A stretch of DNA of 64,000 bases from Brassica napus (taxonomy: Eukaryota; Streptophyta; Magnoliopsida; Brassicales; Brassicaceae), in the NCBI RefSeq assembly GCF_020379485.1, contig NC_063439.1, forward strand, positions 20,398,098 to 20,462,097. Reading direction: 5' to 3'. The notes below the pieces were generated by a model, which did not search any database, had not been told where the DNA came from, and saw only the letters and a list, made by a program, of their open reading frames with translations. Positions 57,836 to 64,000 of this stretch are shown here, piece after piece (the stretch's first letter is position 1; each line of letters starts with the position of its first letter). A program made the translations under genes and the position numbers.

Positions 57836-59639
57836 CTACGTCCATTACCTCCTTGTCTTGACAGGTCAGGGGTTCGATTTCCCTCAGAAGGTTAAACTGA
57901 TATACTATAAGTATATGCACTTTGAGGAGTTATAAGTGGACGGTAAGTTATCTAGAAAGTCAATCGGTCAAAATCATATAGTGCAGTCCACACTAGATGA
58001 TGCATCAACAGGCAAGCTCGCGCCACCGGTACTAACTAGGGCTTAAGCCAATTCAGGCTTTTATTTATAGCCACTGACTTGATGCAATGACAAGCAGTCG
58101 CGTTTTAAGGTTGTGCGGACAGTGCTTTTGTACCGAGTCTCACAATTTTAATTATTTCTTTCTTTAAAATTTTAGGATACAAATGTTTTAAAAATTAAAA
58201 AAAAATGTTTAAAAATTGCAAAATAGTTCAAAATTTCATAAAATTAATATATACAACATATTTTTTCATTTTGTATAATATGGCACAAGATCCAAACAGT
58301 TTTAGAACCGGGCCTAATGACAAGCCGTCTTTTTATCAGCAGATGTATAGTAGTCGCCTTCTCTAAGCTTCTAATTCAGGAGGACGTTGATCCGCTTCTA
58401 CTAGTCAAGTAGCTAACATATGTTTTTTTCAAAAAAAAAAAAAGTAGCTAACATATGGCAGGCTGCAAATCTTGTATAACAACACTGCACGATATTGCAG
58501 ACTCGGAGGGGTGCAGAATATTCAGAGGATGGAGATTATCATCAGACTTTTCAATACACTCATTGTAGATGATAGTGAGAGAAATAATAATATGATAATT
58601 AAGCAAAAGTGGGCTATAACGTGAATTTGGAAATTGTATTATTTAAAATTGGAGAATTATAGATGTTGGTGTAGATTGTGCTGTTGTGAAAGTAACTGCT
58701 AATATAAATGTAAAATTCAATATTTTGGCATGACTTTTGTTTTTAATATATATTATATTCGGTAAGTTAGTTAGGTTATGCACATGTCTTGGCCATTTTG
58801 GATTTGTGCATATTATATTTATAATCATTATGGTACAATTTGTGAATAAAACACTCAAAGATGTCGTGATTACTTAATTATTGGAGATTTGGAAGTTATG
58901 GGTCATGTAGTCCAGAGAAGGGTTCATTAATCACAATATAATTAAGCTATTTAATTCATATTAATTTTTGTCTAATCGCGTAGCTCAGTACGTCAATTGA
59001 CAATATAGAAACCGTGGGTGGTACGGACCACGTTGGGTTTCTTTGCAGCATTGTAAAATTGACCTGCATAGTCCATATAACACGTGGAACACAAATGAAT
59101 AAAGAAAGAAAATGTATATCTCCAACTTTTGCAAGATTCGGAGTTTTCATGCAAGACAAGTAAGAACTATATTTCCACAATAATCATATTAATTGCTGAA
59201 GAGAAACATTACTCTAATATACGAGGCACTCATAATACTTTTGTCGGTAACATTACACGAAATGGTGGAATCGTACGAACCAATTATGCGTACCAAAATG
59301 ACAATCCTGCACTATATAGGCTACAACCCTACTATAAAAGAAATAAACTTTACCCCAAATTCAAAGAAAAACGGTTTTCCCTTTTATTTCACTAAAGTTG
59401 AATAGTTACTACATTTTGCAAAGTTACTAGCTATTTCGCAAAATATCAATCAAAACAAGTCTGACAATATAAAATTAACAATGCAAAATACGAAATGATT
59501 GGATTGGTATAAATAAGATCACATAACACCAAATACATTATAAATAATCACAACTCAAACTATAAAATCTCACCTTTTCTTTTACTTATTTCATTATCAA
59601 ACATAAGAAGAACAAACAAACAAATAAAAAGGAAACACA
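57836..59639. other. Intergenic DNA; possible SINE remnant; hydrolase promoter
   Basis: The sequence GGTTCGATTTCC at 57871-57882 resembles an RNA polymerase III B box, with TTAGTGGGCTACTAAC about 40 bases upstream in A-box position. A tRNA-derived SINE is possible but not secure. A 15-base segment AGTAGCTAACATATG is duplicated around a poly(A) run at 58408-58457. The recalled neighbours At2g18380 (GATA factor) and At2g18370 (lipid-transfer protein) are absent. The last ~150 bases are an A-rich leader for the hydrolase. Confidence 0.45.
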
Positions 59640-62095
59640 ATGGTGAACTTGGTAGAATCACCAAAACCAATGCTGTACGGCCTCATGAGATTAGCCGGCG
59701 TTATTCCATACACCGTAGAAATCGAACCAGGGACAAAGATAAACTTCTGGATCCCCAAAGAAACCCTTAAAAAAACCAAAAAATCCAACAAAAACTCTGA
59801 CGTGAAACCCAAGAAACCTTCTAAACCAGCCATTTTGTTCATCCACGGCTTTGCAGCCGAAGGGATTGTGACGTGGCAATTCCAGGTCGGATCACTAGCC
59901 AAAAAATACTCAATCTATATACCGGACCTTCTCTTCTTCGGTGGATCCTATTCAGATAAACCGGACAGGTCACCCGCCTTTCAAGCCCACTGTTTGGTCA
60001 AATCTCTTCGTATCCTCGGAGTGGATGAGTTTGTCCTTGTAGGGTTTAGTTACGGTGGAATGGTGGCTTTCAAGATCGTGGAAGAGTACCCTGAGATGGT
60101 TAGAGCCATGGTGGTGTCAGGTATTTACCATATTGTGGATAAATAATGTATAGGGTGGTCAAAGCGTAATTAACCCACGACACTTGACCCGACATGTAAT
60201 GGGTTAAAGGTTTTGTAAGTTAATTTAGTGGCCTGTCCTGGACTTCTGATATTATATCTCTATCATGCTACATGCAAAGCGATTTATGTTTCCAGCTAAT
60301 TTGCGCCCGTTGTTAACACCTTTATTTTTGTATATCAATCTCTGGTCATCTTATTACAAGCTGTTTGAAAAACCTATTATCTTATATTATTATATTTACA
60401 TAGTAAGATCATTCTTAAACTATATATTAATATATATATATATATATATACAATAATTATTTATGTCTATATCAGGTTCCGTACTCGCGATGACTGATAC
60501 GATCAGTGAGTCGAATTTGAACCGTATAGGGTTTAAGTCATCAGCGGATCTTCTGTTACCAACTTCGGTTAAGGGACTCAAGACTCTTTTTGCCCTTTCT
60601 GTTCATAGACCCATGTGGTTCCCGAACCGTCTCTTCAAGGATTACCTCGAGGTACGAACTTTTTTTTTTTGATGAAATTTTAAATTTGAGGTACGAACTT
60701 ACACAATTTTGAAGATTTTACATATGGGTTTATTCTTTTCTTTTGCAAGAAAAAAAATCATTCTCATTTGGTTAATAATATATATTGTAAATGTTAAGGT
60801 GATGGATACCAATAGGAAAGAAAAAGCAGAATTGTTAGAAGGTTTGGTCACCAGCAGGAACGAAGATGTGACCATCCCTCGTTTACAACAGGTTTTTATA
60901 TAATACTCCATTCAAGAATAATTACATAATTATGAAATTATTCTTTCTTTTTTTTTTATCAAAAAAGAATAATTCCATAATTATTCACACAATATACATA
61001 ATTGTTTCATTTATCTAACCTAGAATTTCATACAAGAAGATTTCGACAAAAATATCAATTATTCTCTACGTAAAAGTACTCTAAAATACCACAAAATTTA
61101 TCTAACTCCAAAGCAAAAGAAATTCAAAGTTAAGATTTAGGAAGATTTCTACGAGTTTGGAAATGGATTCTAATCATTTATAGTGTTCCTATTTAGATTT
61201 TTTTTCAGTAAATCTTAAGATTGTTGGACCTCATTTGGAATTTAAAAAAATATAGTGGTCTATTTGAGAAAATATATTATCCTTGAGAGTTGTAATTTAT
61301 AGTCTTAGTGGGGATTATTGGATTAGGAATTTCATTAAATTTTTAGGTTTTTGTTAAATCCTCCTTTATTGAATACATTATTTATAAAAACTTTTATAAA
61401 TTCAGGGTTATTGGATATAGCATTTATAGAAATCCTATCAATTTTATTTAGTCTGCAACAAATTGATTATTAGAGGTAAACCCCAACAGATGAAAGCACA
61501 ATTTGAAAAAAACAACCAGAATAAGATATAGAATAAATTAGATAGAATTGTTCTCGCAACATCTAAAAATCATTATACAAAGAATGAAATTGCTTCTAGT
61601 TAGAACTCGACTCAGGACTTGTCTAGAAATTTAATAGTTTGCATAAAATGAAATATATTTTCAGGATTATTCAGAAAACGAAAAATATTCTATTTCGATT
61701 TATTTTATAAAAATATGTAATTTATATTACTTAAATCCAAAACATTAAGTATTTACCACTTAACTGAGCGATTTTATTATTATATTTTTAAAAATTGGTA
61801 ATGCAGAAAATTCATCTCTTGTGGGGCGAAAGTGATAAACTTTTTAATCTTGAAATGGCCAAGAACATGAAGGAGTAAGTTGCAATCCAAAGTTACTTTT
61901 TATTGAAATTATTACTGAATATTAATAATAATATATATTTATATTCTCATTTCAATTCTGTTTCACAGGCAACTAGGCGAAAATGCAACAATGGACAGTA
62001 TAAAAAAAGCAGGTCACTTGGCACATTTGGAGAGACCTTGTGTATATAATAAACGTCTCAAAAAGTTTCTTACTGCAGTTTACTCCGGAAACTAA
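59640..62095 (+). CDS. Alpha/beta-fold hydrolase (At2g18360-like)
   Basis: Five exons, 59640-60120, 60476-60651, 60799-60891, 61807-61874 and 61969-62095, join in frame to 314 residues. The fold is marked by the oxyanion loop LFIHGFAAEG, the nucleophile elbow GFSYGGMV (Ser), the acid WGESDKLF (Asp) and the histidine KKAGHLAHLERP, so all three catalytic residues are present. A Lys/Ser-rich insertion (KKTKKSNKNSDVKPKKPSK) precedes the hydrolase core. The substrate is unknown. Introns contain a TA microsatellite (60432-60450) and AT-rich DNA; intron 3 is over 900 bases. It is the expected neighbour of TTN5 in Arabidopsis once the missing genes are skipped. Confidence 0.93.
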
Positions 62096-62885
62096 AATGG
62101 ATGTAATTGAATGACGCATTATCCTCCTCGACATCAAATTTGTGCTATTTTCTTTGTTTTATTTATTCTTCCTATTTCAAAAATAATGTAATCATATTGA
62201 AATGGTATACGTAATCATATTGTTTCTATGATGTCAAAAAAAAAAAAATCATATTGTTTCTATCATTTTGCATTTTATCACTATGCAGACGTTTTTTCTG
62301 TGAGTTAAGAGAAGGAGATAGACTTTTTTTCTCAATTTGGCCTAAATTCAGTGACAGCCTAATTAACTTAATTCATTAACCTTCTCCGTTCTAGCATGTA
62401 GTAATTGTAGTAGGACGGGAAATCGAAATTTAAATAAAAGAAAAACAAAAGTTGGAGTGAGAACGATCAAAAACCACATTTTTACGCTTGTTCATGAAGG
62501 ATAGTATCAAAATTTATATATAGTTATGGGTGAAATTTATACAAAGCAGTTTGGAGTAAATTTCAAATCTGAACCAGATCCCATTAAACCGAAATTGAAC
62601 CGGTCTCTCATCTTTCATAATAAAGTCAGAACAGCAGCTAAGAAACAATGGTTTATTTGCCAACTAACCAAAAAAAAAAAGAAGAGAAATTAGATTTTGG
62701 GAGAGAAAAAAAAGAGAGACAGGAAGAAAAAGTAGGAGAGAGGATGGGGTTTTGGTTATTTAGTGAATCATAGATTTTTTTGGTGTTATAGGGCATAATT
62801 TCCCAACAAACAAACCATACAGAAAGAGTGACTACCCACACTTCTAAGGAAAAGATTGGCCACCTTCAGTTACAAGTCTGGCTCT
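62096..62885. other. Intergenic region
   Basis: It holds the hydrolase 3' region and AT-rich DNA. A run ATCATATTGTTTCTAT is duplicated at about 62214 and 62249 around a poly(A) stretch. No gene is supported. Confidence 0.4.
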
Positions 62886-64000
62886 CTGGTGATGTTCTTA
62901 GATTTTAAAATCAACAATCTCTTCAAAAAGCTGTGCATCCAAGACGCAATCTGATCGTCCGTATACAGCAGCTTGAACACCAGCAACAAGCATAGCGACC
63001 TCACGACCAGAGAACCCTTATGTCTTCTTCGCAGCCTCTCTGATCACTTGGCCGGTTAGGTCTCCTTCAACTGTTATCTTCTGTCACTGCTTCTTGAACA
63101 AATGGCTCCACTTAGTCTTCATGTCTTTATCACCTTTCTGGTCTTCACCGGTTAGGTACTTGTTGAGATAGAGTTTAAGGAGCTTGAAGCGTTCATCTTC
63201 ACCAGGGAGCGGAAACTCGATAACTTCGTCGATCCTGTCAGTGACCGCACCGTCTAGATCCCCGGGTTTGTTTGTGGCCAGGACCAGAACTATGTCCCGT
63301 GACTGATCACCGGTTCGAAAGAGTAGAGCGTTCAGAGCGCTATGCTGAGCCTCGCTCATATACGTGCTGTTACGTTTACGATCAAGAATTTGATAAACCA
63401 TTAAACATAACTCTGACGACACCATAGAAGTAACAATGCGCTTAACAAAGGCGAGATAATCTTACTCGCATAGGAAAGCATCAGCTTCATCGATGAAAAG
63501 CAGTAAACCTTTGTTTGATTTCTTAGCCCAATCAAAAATTTCATGGATTTTTGTAACAGCCTGTGCACCCAGAGGAGCAACATCTCCTCCTGTCAGCTTA
63601 TTTCTGTAAGTTAATAGGACCTTGACTCCCCCTGTCAAGTTCAATATAGAAACGCAAACGAATGTATATCAAGAAGTGTATAACTCTCAGGGACAATGCT
63701 TATAAGTTCCATACCTTCAATGTGACCGAAGGTTGTGTTAATAGCTGCAAGCCATTTCTCCATTTCACCATTTATCTTATCCAGAAGCATTTTTTGATTC
63801 TGCTCCTCCGTAAGTTTGGCTTCATGAGCTCTGCCTTCAGCCTCAGCCATGGCTTTGAGGCGAATTGTCTCTCGCTCAAGTTCAGCTCTCTCTTTCTCAG
63901 TCTCGCTGTGCTTGAATCTGTTCTTCCGTGGCGATCCTTGCTTGCTCTTTCCGGATAGAAGACTCCTCTTGCATCTTAACCAACTCAACGTTATGCCGTC
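62886..64000 (-). pseudogene. ATAD3-type AAA ATPase pseudogene (continues past window)
   Basis: The minus strand reads the middle and C-terminal parts of a plant ATAD3 protein (At2g18330 type). Coiled-coil residues LVKMQEESSIRKEQARIATE lead into ETEKERAELERETIRLKAMA only after a frameshift near 63900. The chain then continues to WLAAINTTFGHIE and an intron (63712 to about 63634). The next exon reads [20 protein letters not shown], joining sequence before the AAA domain straight to sequence after Walker A. The segment with the GPPGTGKT loop is deleted. Walker B ([14 protein letters not shown]) and the sensor region VLVLATNKPGDLDGAVTDRI remain. Stops follow in KWSHLFKKQ*, EAAKKT*GFSG and VDFKI*EHH. 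The acceptor before NSTYMSEAQ also looks lost. ATP binding would be impossible. Confidence 0.88.

Noticed and set aside
1..64000. CRISPR arrays, bacterial operons or phage genes
   Set aside because: Spliced genes, plant protein families and plant transposons fill the window; the direct repeats present have no regular spacer structure.

Overview
The window is nuclear DNA from a Brassicaceae plant, most likely of the Brassica lineage. Genes have introns, the intergenic DNA is AT-rich and full of transposons, and the recognisable single-copy genes run in the order I recall for Arabidopsis thaliana chromosome 2, roughly At2g18540 down to At2g18330. That locus order is from memory and was not searched. 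Several genes I would expect between them are absent or broken. This is what gene loss after the Brassica genome triplication would look like, but that reading is inference.

Layout. 1-7.4 kb: the 3' part of a vicilin-like cupin gene with a long Glu/Arg/Lys helix, a 5'-truncated LINE, a decayed 3' piece of the splicing-factor gene SF3B4, a 1.4 kb foldback transposon with a perfect 9-bp target duplication, and an OVATE family gene (OFP7-like). 7.4-26 kb: mostly transposons (Helitrons, MULE-like and hAT-like elements, a MITE, a telomere-motif repeat field) around one intact CYP71B-type cytochrome P450. 26-32 kb: two intact genes in head-to-head orientation, LCV3 (COV1-like membrane protein, minus) and SDH1-2 (mitochondrial succinate dehydrogenase flavoprotein, plus), sharing a 381-bp promoter with TGGGCY motifs. 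32-51.5 kb: a large transposon complex. It contains two nearly identical 0.92 kb direct repeats, a Helitron 5' end with an RPA1-like pseudogene, a Kaonashi-type MULE carrying a ULP1-like protease gene and a broken transposase, and a clear Helitron 3' end. 51.7-54.1 kb: a serpin gene broken by an inverted-repeat element and a frameshift. 55.6-57.7 kb: intact convergent genes for mitochondrial ribosomal protein L6 and the ARL2 GTPase TITAN5. 59.6-62.1 kb: an intact alpha/beta hydrolase. 62.9-64 kb: an ATAD3-type AAA protein pseudogene that has lost its Walker A region.

The host genes do unrelated jobs (complex II, mitochondrial translation, tubulin-cofactor GTPase, transcriptional repressor, oxidation, hydrolysis) and do not form a pathway. 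The unusual content is in the mobile elements. I see no clearly new biological system. The most distinctive items are the long-hairpin element inside the serpin exon, which carries a 48-codon ORF between its arms, the 1.38 kb foldback MULE, the ULP1-like protein without a recognisable catalytic cysteine, and the RPA1-like/Helitron unit between young direct repeats. All exon boundaries were read by eye from GT/AG sites, reading frame and family similarity.
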